In this document: one piece after another, positions 11,682 through 23,077 of the stretch
Numbering within the stretch: position 1 is the first letter of the stretch
Layout: every line of letters starts with the position of its first letter
Assembly: GCA_963921195.1 (NCBI GenBank)
Contig: OY992536.1
Span: forward strand, 103,504,778-103,568,777
Origin: Pegoplata infirma
Lineage: Eukaryota > Arthropoda > Insecta > Diptera > Anthomyiidae
Direction of reading: 5' to 3'
DNA length: 64,000 bases
Notes under the pieces: generated by a model
Told to the model about the DNA's origin: nothing
Seen by the model: only the letters and a program-made list of their open reading frames with translations
Database searches by the model: none
Position numbers and translations under genes: made by a program

Positions 11682-11765
11682 TGTATCCTCTACTATCTCG
11701 CAGAATCTGCACGTAGCGGTGTCAGATAGATTTATTTCCCTAAGGTGATAGATAGTCTCAGATAT
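11682..11765 (-). pseudogene. Non-LTR C-terminal fragment
   Basis: The minus strand reads HLREINLSDTATCRFCEIV, then EDTTET, matching the C-terminal region upstream of the His/Cys motif (C-x2-C preserved). Only about 28 codons survive, between the minisatellite and a palindromic MITE. Confidence 0.7.
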
Positions 11766-11787
11766 GTTTAAATTTCACGTGTTTTTG

Positions 11788-12385
11788 GGGTGACAGGAAA
11801 AAACCCCCTTGGACATTATCCCCATAACGGAAATGGGGATTATGACCCAATGCATTACGGACATAATCCCCATATTATTTGTGGGGACTATGACCATTTC
11901 AAAAACGGTCATAATCCCAAAGGGGATTATGTCCCTTCCCTGTTGGGATTACGACGAAAGTTCTTCGGTAATAGCCCCCATTCATGTTATGGGGACTAAG
12001 TCCAAAACAATTTCGATCATAATCCCTTTATTTTGCGGAGAGGGTGGGTTTAATGCTTGGAGTTTGTAATTCCTAAGCCCGGCATAAGGCCGGCTACGCG
12101 GAAAAACTTTTAAAACAAAAAAAAGTCACTTAATTATTGCGATTATGACCTATTAGTATAGTAGACATAATCCCTGTTATGGGGATTATGTCCACTTTTA
12201 ACGTGGTCATTGTCCCCATAAAACTGGGAATTATGTCCATTTTTTATTGGGATTATGTCCAAATTTTTTTCGGTCATAGTTCCCACTACCGTTATGGGGA
12301 TTATGACCGAATTCGTTTTGATCATAATCCCCATAACGGAAATGGGGGTTATGTCCGTGCGGATAATGTCATGTCACCTGTTTTT
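11788..12385. mobile_element. Palindrome-packed MITE (ATGGGGATTATG repeats)
   Basis: Left GGGTGACAGG...GGACATTATCC and right, inverted, AGGTGACATGACATTATCC are related termini. The interior alternates CATAATCCCCAT and ATGGGGATTATG in both orientations many times (11,810-12,025 and 12,140-12,355). It is interrupted at 12,031-12,120 by a different repeat. Confidence 0.65.
12031..12120 (+). repeat. TTGCGGAGAGGGTGG element with GC hairpin
   Basis: TTTTGCGGAGAGGGTGGG leads to a GC-rich hairpin (AGCCCGGC ATAA GGCCGGCT, 12,076-12,095) and CTACGCGG. The same module recurs at 35,826-36,230 in both orientations, so it is a dispersed repeat, here nested in the palindromic MITE. Confidence 0.7.
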
Positions 12386-13487
12386 GGCAAAAAGTGTCCA
12401 CCCTGAAGAACCACAATAAATATTGGAGGAAACATTTTTAAAATCGAATGGCTAGCAAGTAAAGTTCTATTTAAATGGTTACAAAATTGGGTAAGTTCAG
12501 TTAAAACTTCTTTATTTAGAACTTTAAAAATCGTTAACACGAAAATGACAGCTGATCCTGTTTTCGAGTTATCGCTGAATAAATACACTGTTTGAAAACA
12601 TAAACCGCCCAGGGAAATATATTTTGCACTTTTGGTGGTCCACTGTTGAAGATTCTGCCAAAATTAGGACTTTGTTTGGACCTCCTGATTCCATAACAGC
12701 AATCCAAATTGTCTAGTATGTTTTCGCTTGAAAAAAATTTCAAACACGATTATTTCGAAAAAGGAACATCCTAAGTAAAAATGTTTAGATATAATTATAT
12801 CTCAGAAGATATGATGGTATATATTTATATCTTATACAAGATCAAATTATATATAACCAGATATGTTAGATCTATTGCTATATATAACGAGATCTTGTAT
12901 CATATCTTGTTATGTCTTCTATCATATCTGTCACTTTAGCAAGATTTATATCCATGTCAACGATAAACTCACTGAAACAACTAAACTTTTTAAGAATTCA
13001 ATTTTAAATGAATACCCTCTATTTTAAAAATATTCATCATTTTTATTTGTTTTGATACCAAATGAAATCAAAATAAAATATGTTGATACAAAAAACAAAA
13101 AACAAAATTCGAATTTTCTGTCAAATAAAAAAAAATAATATTTTAAATAAAAAATTTTCGTACATGTATTTTGGAAAAAACATAATATTTTAATTATTTT
13201 TATTAAAATATGGGAAAGTCGTTGTTGTAAGTATTTTTATAACGAGCGCGAAAGTTTTGAATTAAAACTAATAACGATTTGTTCTAAATTTGCAGATTTT
13301 TTTTCAAATATTAAATTGGGGCAGAATTGGAGAAACAACATTGATTGAGCCAATGCAGTTTTCCCTCAAATCAAGAAGATATCAAAAGGATTCGTTTATT
13401 CAAAATTGAATTGGTTTAAAGTGAAAAATTTACTTGGTTTAAAGTGTTGTTTTTTATCTACGGAATGTGTATTTACATTTCGCATAT

Positions 13488-13743
13488 CGTCGCTGCGCCT
13501 AAAAATGGAGTCGTGTGTTAAAAAAAACATTTTTGAAGAGGCCTACGAAACAGACAAATTTGGTTTCTTCGCGGTACTTTTTTAAAAAAAACTTCACGTT
13601 AATATTATACCAATATTACAAACTTCATGTTGATTAAAAGTTGACTTCTAAAAACTACTGCGAAAGGACCATATAGGGCCGTTTCGTGGGACTATTTGAA
13701 AAAAATTTAATAACACATGACTCCATTTTTAGGCGCAGCAACG
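13488..13743. mobile_element. 256-bp fold-back MITE
   Basis: Left CGTCGCTGCGCCTAAAAATG and right inverted CGTTGCTGCGCCTAAAAATG extend to near-perfect arms of about 35 bp (GGAGTCRTGTGTTA). Flanks are ...GCATAT and CCATAT, suggesting a short duplication whose exact length is unclear. No coding potential. Confidence 0.8.
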
Positions 13744-13973
13744 CCATATAAATACTATTTAACGTGTGATTGTACAAATTTAAAGACTCATTTAGTATTG
13801 ATTAAATTCAAGATTTTGGGTAACTATAGAGAGTGTAACTCCATATGGATATTTTTATCATTAACAACATTGTAACTGGCTAGTATACTCACTGTAGGTA
13901 CCACTACAAAAATAAGTATGATACCTGCTTTTTTGTTGAACTTTTCAAGCAACATTATGAGGGATTTTCGATA

Positions 13974-14853
13974 CCCGAGTAAAAATTTTCTGGTCTAATC
14001 ATATATAATTTGATACAATCTTATATGAGTTAATATGCTTCCGTATAAATTTATATAAAATTGTATCTATCACTTTGATACGGTTGATCCACTTTATATG
14101 GTTAGATGTTGCTCCATATATGATTAGATTCGTATTTTGGTTTTGCTCATCAAATTATATAAAAATTGATATTATAAGATCAATTTGATCTAATTAGATT
14201 TGACCAAATTCAGGATCAAATTGTATCAATTTTTATATTTTTTGATCTAAAGTAATACAATTAGATATTATTTGATACAACCATTTTACGGATCAAATTA
14301 GATCTATTCAGTAAAATTAGCATAATATTTTTACTAGGGTACTTTATCCAATAATTTGAAATTATCGAAATTTAAATAAAAATAGCCTGATAATGTTACT
14401 TGAAAGTTCAAAAAAAGCTGGTATTATACCCACTGAAATTAGGCAATACTCAGTATTTTCCTCATCAGATGAAATATGCCTTAAGATTTGTTCAACGTCG
14501 AGCAGTTATCTTTTTTAAACAACATTTTTTAAAATCTTTTTTAATTATAATATGTTAAATAAATAAAATTAAATTATTACCAACTTAAATTAAAATATGT
14601 CTATTATTTGTTCTTAACAACAGACGTTTTGCAAAAATTAGGATTTTTGCTTATACAACGGTATCAATTCCGATAAATTCAGGTCCAATAAGATCAAAAT
14701 ACATATGGGACAAATGTCGGATCCAACGAGATCTAAGTTGATCATATCATATCAGAACTGATATGATTAGATCGGATAAGATCTGATTAGATCTGATTAT
14801 ATATTGTTCCAGATCTAAATAGATATGGTGCAATATCAAAATTTTTACTCGGG
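13974..14853. mobile_element. CCCGAGTAAAAATTTT-TIR MITE with GATC/ATCAAATT repeats
   Basis: A perfect 16-bp terminal inverted repeat CCCGAGTAAAAATTTT bounds the element. Both halves are filled with GATCAAATT, AGATCTGATT and similar palindromic motifs (13,985-14,310 and 14,680-14,840), probably transposase-binding repeats. The centre (about 14,320-14,670) lacks them. The flanks (GATA, ATGC) give no clear target duplication. Confidence 0.8.
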
Positions 14854-15060
14854 ATGCTAGAAAAACTTGAACTGAAGTTTTGGAACAGGAGGTCCAATTT
14901 ATATGAAATCAAGTCCTATTTGTTGGAAGCAATATAACAGTTTGTTGTCAAAAAGTAATACGATTTTCGTATTAACGATTTTTAAATAAAGAGGAATGAA
15001 ATAACTACACTGTTTGACAACAAAAACCGCCCAGTGAATGAAATTCCATTACCGATTTTT

Positions 15061-15989
15061 CACCATTATTACAAAATCTAAACTTCCTTTAAGAGGGGTG
15101 TGTAGTAGACCGGGTCGATTTTAAAGTTTACCTTTAAAAAGTTCCACAGCCAAAATATTAGATTTTTAGATCTCGATTTGGTACCGCCAAAATCTTTTTT
15201 TGTTCATCTCTATGTCATTTGATGTCCTATCGTTATAAAAGTAATATGTCGAGTACTAAATTTGGTTCATATATGGTTTTAACCTCGGAGGTCACCTTCA
15301 CGTATTATGAATGTTAGTTTCTCAGCTTTCTAATTCGTTTTCTCTTACGACCGACCCAGTCACTAGTGTGTAGTATCTGACATAGAAACATACAAACTTT
15401 TTATAATATTAATTACAAGGGAAGTATCTCAACCCTAATGATTTGCCAGAAACTTTAAATATATATAAAAAAAAGGAATTAAAAAAACCTTTCTTCCCAT
15501 ATTGAAACATCATGTAATTTTTTAGAAAGAAATGGCTGAAAATCCGAAAAACAATTTTTTTACGCATTTTTAACTCCTAATTTCACGAAATGGCCGATAG
15601 GCCGAGTCACCCCAACCTTTATATATGGGGTATTCCATGTCAAACCGGACACTTGGAAAAATATTTTTTTTTAGATTTCCACAATTTGTTTACAGTTTTT
15701 AGTACCCTTCGAAAACTCCTTTGTGGTAAATTTTCAGATTGTTTTGATGACCCGTTCAAAAGATATCGAATTTTTAAAAATTGGTAGTTTGTTCCTTTAT
15801 TATTTTACTCATAACTTCTTCAAATTTATAGGGAGTCGAGATAGGGCTTAGGTATGTTTGGAAAAAAATGTAAGGGTGAACAAATCACACATTTTACCCA
15901 TTTTTTGCAACTCTGGGGCAGTTGTGGGGCTTTTTGTGAATTCTTTTACCTGCCCCAACAAAAAAAGTCTCACAGCTGTCCAGGAGTAG
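15061..15989. other. Spacer without recognised gene
   Basis: A GGGTATTCCATGTCAAACCGG motif at about 15,629 resembles the terminus of the 6573-9149 fold-back (GGCATTCCACACCAAATG) but no partner end was found. No domain seen. Confidence 0.45.
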
Positions 15990-16225
15990 CCTAAAACCGG
16001 GTAAAATGTGAGACCGACCCCCATTAATTTTCCGTCCCAAACATTTTTTCCAAAGGCTCAATCTGTAATTCTTAAGGGGGCTTCCATACAAGGATTGCAA
16101 CGATAAAACTGCTCCTACCTCCAACTATCTTAAGGGTGGCTCTGGAGAAGTCAAAAATATGACCAACCCCCAACAGTTTTTCAACCCCAACATTTTTTCA
16201 GAACACACTTTCCATCTAACTTCAA
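15990..16225. repeat. Roughly 120-bp minisatellite, two diverged units
   Basis: GACCGACCCCCATTAATTTTC...CCCAAACATTTTTTCC is followed by a second version GACCAACCCCCAACAG...CCCCAACATTTTTTCAG. Related units lie inside the hAT at 5341-5520, so the satellite family is dispersed. Confidence 0.55.
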
Positions 16226-17389
16226 CCATGAAGGTGGTTCCCAACAATGCTATTTATTACCCGGTTAGAAATAGTCACATATGCACACATATGAACACAT
16301 ATGATCATCCATACATGTTCATGGACGAAAATTGAGGTAATATGTACATTAGGGTGGCAGCTATTTTGCAAATCTTCGAATTTGAAGGAGTGCACCCCTA
16401 ATTTTTATTACATTTGGTCTAAAAATGCTATGCTAAAAATTTCAGCCAAATCGGACAACGTTGACACGAGGCTCATCGAGGTCAAAGGTCAAAGGTAAAA
16501 AAATAGCCATATTTTGATGAAAATCATTAAATAAATGGTGTTGTTTTTTGAATATATTGTTAAAAAGTGGTACACGAGTTGTTTTTAGTATAAGAAGATA
16601 AATTAAAAATTTTTGGGTTTTCAAAAATTAACCCTTGTAAGTCTTTCGGGGTCAAAATGACCCAATTTTCACAAAATGACCCCTAAAACACGAAAATCAG
16701 CCCCAATTTTCTAAATTTATTGAAATAAATCAATGTAAACCCATATTTATATTCTATGCTATCATATATACTCAGATATGAAATACTGTCTTTCTAGGAT
16801 GTCATTCACCCGTTTCACGGTAAGGTCAAAAATATGCATTTTATTTGGCGTGGTTCTTAAAACTGTTATTTTGTTTTTTTCAAAATTTTCTTAAACAAAA
16901 TTAGGAAAAATGCTGAAAAACCCACAGAATCTTATAAAATATATGTTAACATATAAAAAAAAATTTTTTTGGGGGATATTCCTCGGATAGTTTGGCGGGG
17001 GCATCGATTTAAACTCAGCGGATTTCGAGGAAAATGCCTTTTTTGCCCACAATTTATTCAATATGGAAAAAATTTGGTAAATATTTTAAAATTTGACAAA
17101 GTCAGGGCCAAAAATTATTAAAAACTATGTTAGACATTAACCATAAACGTTTTAGGAAAATAGAATTGTATTAACCCGGTTTTTATTCGGGTCAAAGGTC
17201 AAATTTAGGGATATTTGGATATTTTTTGGAAAAAGGCATCTAAATATGAAATGTTTATTGCGATTTGTTATAATTATTGTAAGAGCTCAGAAAAATAATT
17301 ATTTAATTTTTTTAAAATTAACCCATAAATGAACATGGGGTCAAAATGGCCCAGCACATTAAAATTTCTTTATATAGATTTTTATATTT

Positions 17390-17755
17390 TCTTTCGATTT
17401 TTATAAAACTTGTTATGATTATGTGCGAGGTCAGAAAACTAATTATTTGATTTTTTTAATTAACCCATAAATGAACATGGGGTCAAAATGGCCCAGCACG
17501 TTAAAAATTCTTAATATATTTTTTTTATTTTTTTTCTATTTTTATAAAACTTGTTATTATTTGTATGTGACGTCTGAAAAAATAATTATTTGAATTATAG
17601 AAAAAAAAAAATAAAAAAAACTATATTAAGAATTTTTAACGTGCTGGGCCATTTTGACCCCGTGTTCATTTATGGGTTAATTAAAAAATCAAATAATTAG
17701 TTTTCTGACCTCGCACATAATCATAACAAGTTTTATAAAAATCGAAAGAAAATAT
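17390..17755. repeat. Inner palindrome with TTAACCCATAAATGAACATG ends
   Basis: Sequence around 17,390-17,530 is mirrored at 17,610-17,755 (TTAACCCATAAATGAACATG and GGCCCAGCACGTTAAAAATT). A further direct copy of the same block lies at 17,328-17,366 and an inverted one at 19,440-19,482, giving four related units. Confidence 0.8.
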
Positions 17756-17764
17756 AAAGATCTA

Positions 17765-19423
17765 CAGCTGCGGTCAAAAAAATAGCACCAGGATAAAACA
17801 GAATTTTCTTCGTTGGTTTATTTTTAACAATTTCAACTTATGTCACTGATAACGTGTCATAAGATACCTACAAGAGTGTGAAACAATATTACATAAGAAA
17901 AGGCTAATTTGCTTTTTTATTTTTTTAAAAATTTTCAGAGTTTTTAAAAAAACTTAAAAAAGACTCAGTCAAAAAAATAGCACCACAGTACTTTTTGTAT
18001 TAAAATTGAATTCTAAAATTTGAAAAACGAATGGATTATGAATTCAGCATTGTTGTAATATCTTTAAATATTAAAAAAAAATATTGTCGAGTGCTCATTG
18101 TTGAAAATTACCTCTGTACAACGTTTTTGTACCGAATTCGCGAGATTTTTGGATTTTTAATTCGAAATTCAGTTCCAGAGTTGCTGAACAGCCACCCAAA
18201 GGGCTTCATTACAAGTTGGTTTTTTTCGAGACACCTTCTTCTCTATATATGTCCATCAACTATCGATTTGGTCTAGATCTGGGAACTGACCAGGCCATTC
18301 CATCACGTTTACTTTATTGTCCAGACCCAATTTTTTGACAATTTCACGTCATGCTTTGGGTAATTGACGTGCTTAAAGACCTAAATTAGTTGCATTTGCT
18401 TAGAAACTTATTGCAACATTACTTTCTGGAGGATATAAACGTTAAGTGTATATCCACGGTTGTCCTAGTCCAATATGTGAGCCATGATTCAATATATGAA
18501 ACCCACTCCACAGTAAGAAAAATCCTCCACGCCATAAGCACCATTTAAAGTCATTTTTATTACGAATTTTGGATTGAATTACGCGTTTTAGGGTCTTCTG
18601 ACATAGGTATGTGATCCCATGTCTCCAAATAAAACAACATTGAATTCATTTGCCCATAGATCATTGACCCACTTTTAAGCTGGTCATTCTGAGTTACTGT
18701 TAGCAAACTTCAAAGGACTTGCAGCATGCTTAAGTGAGAGTAGGCACACTTTTCCGAATCTACAAGCATTAATGTTGTTGTTTTGTAATCTTTGACGAAC
18801 ATTTTCGTCATTTGCAGTCCATTTTTAGCTCTGGAGCTGCCGTAAATGGGTCTTACTTCCATTGTCTTTACAAACACCTAACCACTAATGGTGACAAACG
18901 TCGCTTGTGACTAAGTTTTTCAAGCTCTAAAGTTTATTTTGTTGAATTTCCAATCATTTTATAAGCGCATCCAACCAATTTTCCTTTTTCAGAATATGGT
19001 TTATGTTCAGAAATCATATTTTTTTCAAAAGAACGTTTTTGAGGAGTGTAATTCTTTCCACGTCATATTTTTATGAAAATAAATATGAAATTTTGTAATG
19101 AATTAAATTTTTTTATAAATAAAAACTATCTTCCTTAAGTATTTAACACTTTTACTTTAATAGTTAAAATATTATTAATTTTTTTAAAGAAATTTTGTAA
19201 TTCGGTGCTATTTTATTGACTGCACTGATTTGGAGTTTTTTTTAAATATCGATCATTAAAAAAGAACCGTCCACAATTTTTGGAAAAAGTAAAAACATTT
19301 AAGGGGTTTAGACTTAGTATAAGAGTATTGCATATTTACTTTAAACGAATACGCACATAATATTTTGTTTTAATTGAATGAATAGAGATTTTGTCATTGG
19401 TGCTATTTTTTTGACCGGCACTG
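17765..19423 (-). mobile_element. Tc1-like transposon, decayed
   Basis: Termini CAGCTGCGGTCAAAAAAATA and, inverted, CAGTGCCGGTCAAAAAAATA begin with the Tc1-type CAG and continue into AGCACC. TA flanks both sides (17,763-17,764 and 19,424-19,425). The 1,659-bp length is what a full-length Tc1 element should have. The transposase lies on the minus strand and is broken. Confidence 0.92.
18240..19000 (-). pseudogene. Tc1-type DDE transposase pseudogene
   Basis: The intact enzyme would bind the terminal repeats and cut and paste at TA dinucleotides. Readable minus-strand pieces are KWVNDLWANEFNVVLFGDMG with RRPK (about 18,600-18,690, the WSDESKFNLFG region), KHVNYPKHDVKLSKNWVW (about 18,325-18,390, the QDNDPKHT region) and MEWPGQFPDLDQID followed by a stop (about 18,255-18,305, the WPAQSPDLNPIE region). 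The middle catalytic Asp motif has degenerated, several frameshifts and stops are present, and the first Asp position reads Asn. Not functional. The N-terminal DNA-binding domain could not be read. Confidence 0.85.
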
Positions 19424-20471
19424 TATATAAAGAAATTTTAATGTGTTGGACCATTTTGACCCCATGTTCATTTATGGGTTAATTTAAAAAAAATTAAATA
19501 ATTATTTTTCTGAGCTCTTACAATAATTATACCAAGTTTTATAAAAATTCGCAATAAACATTTCATATTTAGATGCCTTTTTCCAAAAAAAATCCAAATA
19601 TCCCTAAATTTGACTTTTGACCCGAATAAAAACCGGGTTAATATTATTCTATATTCCTAAAACGTTTAGGGTTAATGTCTAACATAGTTTTTAATAATTT
19701 ATGGCCCTGACTTTGTCAAATTTTAAAATATTTACCAAATTTTTTCCATATTGAATAAATTGTGGGCAAAAAAGGCATTTTCCTCGAAATCCGCTGAGTT
19801 TAAATCGATGCCCCCTCCAAACTATCCGAGGGATATCCCACAAATTTTTTTTTTTTTATATGTTAACATATATTTTATAAGATTCTGTGGTTTTTTCAGC
19901 ATTTTTCCTAATTTCGTTTAAGAAAATTTTGAAAAAACCAAAATATCAGTTTTGAGAACCACGCCAAATAAAATGCATATTTTTGGCCTTGCCGTGAATC
20001 GGGTGAATGACATCCTAGAAAGACAGTAATTCATATCTGAGTATTTATGATAGAATAGAATATAAATATGGGTTTACATTGGTTTATTTCAATAAATTTA
20101 AAAAATTGGGGCTGATTTTCGTGTTTTAGGGGTCATTTTGTGAAAATTGGGTCATTTTGACCCCGAAAGACTTACAAGGGTTAATTTTTGAAAACCCAAC
20201 AATTTTTAATTTATCTTCTTATACTAAAAACAACTCGTGTACCACTTTTTAACAATATATTCAAAAAACAACACCATTTATTTAATGATTTTCATCAAAA
20301 TATGGCTATTTTTTGACCTTTGACCTTTGACCTCGATGAGCCTCGTGTTAACGTTGTCCGATTTGGCTGAAATTTTTAGCATAGCATTTTTAGACCAAAT
20401 GTAATAAAAATTAGGGGTGCACTCCTTCAAATTCGAAGATTTGCAAAATAGCTGCCACCCTAATGTACATA

Positions 20472-21270
20472 TATGATCATACGTGTTCATATTTGATCAC
20501 ATATTTTCATTCATATGTTTTCATACATTTCAGTAATTCGTATTTCCTTGTCATTAAAAAACACTTTTATTACTAATTTTGATAATTTAATTAAAAAAAA
20601 TTATAAAGAAGAAATTATAAGAAGAACACTGTTAAAAACATGGTTGAATTTATGTGTTGGAACCGAAAAATATCGGACAATTATTCTTAGCTCTTTAATT
20701 CTTATAATTAGCGGTGCGTTGAATACGATTTGCTCTCCAACATCAGGCTTTCTCGTCGTTTTTATCCAAATATTCCGATTTTAATCCATTATTCGAAAAT
20801 CCATTATTCGAAAAAGTCTACATTTTGTTGCGACTATATATCCCTTATGTAACATCAAAAATCTTCTTCAAAAAGGTTTAGTTAAAGAGGGTTTTCTTGA
20901 TTTAATTGATAAAGCACGTTCTTCGTTCGTTCCATCGAAGATTTTGATATTTCTGGAAAAGAAAGAAGAGATTACAGGACATACAAAATTAACAACGATA
21001 TTAATATGTATAAGAAAATGTTTTCTTACTTACTTGGACAAATCACATTTTATATTCCAGAACGAATTGGCTTATTTAAAATATTTTTGTAAAATCAAAC
21101 TGAAAAAATTCTTGAAAAAAAAAATGTACAAAAAAGGAAAAATAAAATTATGACATTTTGGTTTTGAAGTTTGCATCAAATCAAATAATTTAGAAACTTT
21201 CAAAACTAAAACAAATAAAACGAATCATATGAAATGCAATTTGAGAAAATGAAATGTTTTCTATTGCATT
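20472..21270. other. Interior of the 6.8-kb element, no recognised gene
   Basis: Begins with CATATG-type repeats, then AT-rich sequence with plus-strand frames of 89 and 69 codons (20,515-20,784 and 20,944-21,153). The first is Leu/Ile-rich; neither has a motif I can name. Confidence 0.4.
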
Positions 21271-22744
21271 TCCAGAAAAACCTTAAAAATGGTAATGGTT
21301 ATGTAATGCATTATCATGAAATGCATAGCCAAAAATATGTATTATTTTTTCACTACGGCTTACTATATGCATTATTTTTTTGTATTTTCCATGCATTACG
21401 TAATACTTACCCATTATTTTGGTGTCATCCCCCCAAAAAAAACATCATCAATTGAATAGTTCATGCGAATAAGGACGAATAGACCACTTTTTCGCAAACA
21501 CGTTTTTTTGCATAAATGCATTTTATTAGCAGAGCCCTACAATCCTATGCAGAAATTTTGGGAAAATTTTGACATTTAAGGCTAAAAAAATTACTTTAAA
21601 AGTGCAATAATTCGTATATTTTTATATTTTTGTTTAAATTGGGAGTGAACTAACGCACAATTTTGATTAAATACAACACAAAAACATACAAAAATTTTAC
21701 TTTCGGTAACAATGTGTTAAAAGAACATTACGAGGAACAAACCACACTTATTATATTGGCAAAAAATTTTACCGTTCTTAAGTTATAAGACTTTAAAGTG
21801 TGGAAAGCAAAAAGGGCGAATATCCATCCTTAACAAAATATTATATAAAAATTATTTAGCTGCGAGTTTAAAATTGATATTAGCTAAAATTTGAAATTGT
21901 ACAAAAAAAAAACAATCTTAGCACATACAAACAAATTAGTGTTAATAGTGCATCCAATGTCAGGAATAAAAAACAAACATTTGTTCACGTCCTTTTATGT
22001 TACATCGTAATATGCAGTCAAGGGTTAATATTATAATTTCTTAAAATGTATTTAGTGTCATAAAGAATTACTACTGCATCAAAAGGCAGGAATATTAAAA
22101 AAAATTAAAAAAAAAAATTTTTTTGCATGTCCTTGCAATCCTTAAATAGTGTATCCTCGAAGTCCTTAAAGTGTTACAAACCAATACCAACCATAGTTCG
22201 TTAAGTTTTGCAAGTCTCGTGAAAATGTAGTTAAAATCTGTTGCAAAATAACACATTTTTATTCAAATTTCAATACATTTTTTTGGATATTCGCCCTTTT
22301 TCCATTTAAGCAAAAAATTTAAGTCCAATTTTTGCAAGTTCTCTTTCGAATACCTTACTAAAATTTTGTATATAGGTAGATGTGACTTAAGCCTTTAAGC
22401 TAATACCAAAAAGTTGACAAAAATATTATTTTTTAACCGTTTCCTGCGTTTTTATTGTCCCCTGTAAAATTCTACAAATGGTCTATTCGTCTTTATTCGC
22501 ATGAACTATTCAATTCTGTATATCATCAATTAATCTATTACCATTAGATATAAGACAATTTGGGGTTAGGCTAAAAATAATGAGTGCGTAAAACGTAATG
22601 CATGAAATATACTAAAAAGTAATGCATATGGTAAACGGTAAAAAAAAATCCATGTGTTTGCAGTTTTTTTGCTATGCATTATTGGATAGCCATGGTTATG
22701 GTAATGCATTACATAACCGTTACAATTTTTAAGGTTTTGCTGGG
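21271..22744. mobile_element. CCCAGCAAAACC-type element, split
   Basis: Left (T)CCAGAAAAACCTTAAAAAT and right, inverted, CCCAGCAAAACCTTAAAAAT, with mirrored arms of about 160-180 bp full of AATGCATTAC motifs. This is a relative of E1/E2. It is interrupted centrally by the 21,450-22,516 element. Confidence 0.75.
21450..22516. mobile_element. Element with 37-bp TIR (AATAGTTCATGCGAATAA)
   Basis: Arms 21,450-21,487 and 22,480-22,516 are complementary over about 37 bp with one or two mismatches (…TTCATGCGAATAARGACG…). ATCATCAATT occurs at 21,444-21,453 and 22,522-22,531 and may be a 10-bp duplication, though on the right it is offset from the TIR. No coding sequence seen in the roughly 990-bp interior. 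Superfamily unknown. Confidence 0.7.
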
Positions 22745-23077
22745 TTTTGTTAACTTTCACAAGCCAACAAATTTGAAAAGGAACTAAGAAGACATTCAAG
22801 ATGAGATGCAATTCCAAAAGTGCATTGTGTTTTACAAATACTATATTTGAAAAAAATACCACACTTCCCATTAGTTTTTGCGAATTAACCGCAAATATTT
22901 CCATATATGACATCAAAACAGTACTATATATTCGCTCGTTGTATGGATGTATAATTCCATACATGCTATCATATGTACCGAACATGTGCATATGTGTTCA
23001 TACATGATTCATATATGTTCGCATATGCATCCATATATCCTCATATGTGTTCATATGTGACTATTTTTACCTGGGTA

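Larger units (their letters stand above)
12400..15060. repeat. Diverged fold-back arms around two MITEs
   Basis: Blocks near 12,505-12,545 and 12,640-12,730 recur inverted at 14,957-14,995 and 14,870-14,945 (for example CAGGAGGTCCAA). TACACTGTTTGA...ACCGCCCAG occurs in direct orientation at 12,587 and 15,009. The relation is clear but eroded. The loop contains the 13,488 and 13,974 MITEs and a GATAT-rich stretch (12,780-12,965). Otherwise no gene is visible. Confidence 0.5.
16632..20180. mobile_element. TTAA-flanked palindromic element (piggyBac-like)
   Basis: CCCTTGTAAGTCTTTCGGGG is mirrored at the other end, and TTAA flanks both (16,628-16,631 and 20,181-20,184). CCC-starting termini in a TTAA target are the signature of piggyBac-type transposition. 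The arms (about 16,632-17,360 and 19,435-20,180) contain further TTAACCC... motifs. No transposase is visible; the only coding relic inside belongs to an inserted Tc1. Confidence 0.75.
16341..20471. mobile_element. Fold-back shell with TATGTACATTAGGGTGGC ends
   Basis: TATGTACATTAGGGTGGCAG at the left is mirrored at the right. Arms of roughly 280 bp (16,341-16,630 and 20,182-20,471) are almost perfectly complementary, including CGAGGTCAAAGGTCAAAGG. The pair of 65-70 codon frames in the arms (16,301-16,498 plus, 20,278-20,490 minus) are the two copies of one arm, not separate genes. Confidence 0.85.
16260..23075. mobile_element. 6.8-kb TA-flanked element with CACATATG subterminal repeats
   Basis: Left CCCGGTTAGAAATAGTCACA and right inverted CCCAGGTAAAAATAGTCACA are followed on both sides by arrays of CATATGAACACATATG. 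TA flanks both ends (16,258-16,259 and 23,076-23,077). Most of the interior is nested fold-backs (16,341-20,471 and 21,271-22,744). Short frames at 20,515-20,784, 22,801-23,007 and 22,566-22,991 match no family I recognise, so an encoded transposase is not supported. Probably a non-autonomous element enlarged by insertions. Confidence 0.75.

Noticed and set aside
11790..12385. CRISPR-like array
   Set aside because: Repeats alternate in orientation and lack constant spacer length; the context is an insect MITE.
20515..20784. 89-codon plus-strand frame, possible transposase of the 6.8-kb element
   Set aside because: No catalytic or DNA-binding motif and a Leu/Ile-rich composition; not supportable.
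22566..22991. 141-codon minus-strand frame
   Set aside because: It begins in unique sequence but runs into the CCCAGCAAAA element arm and shows no domain; likely chance.
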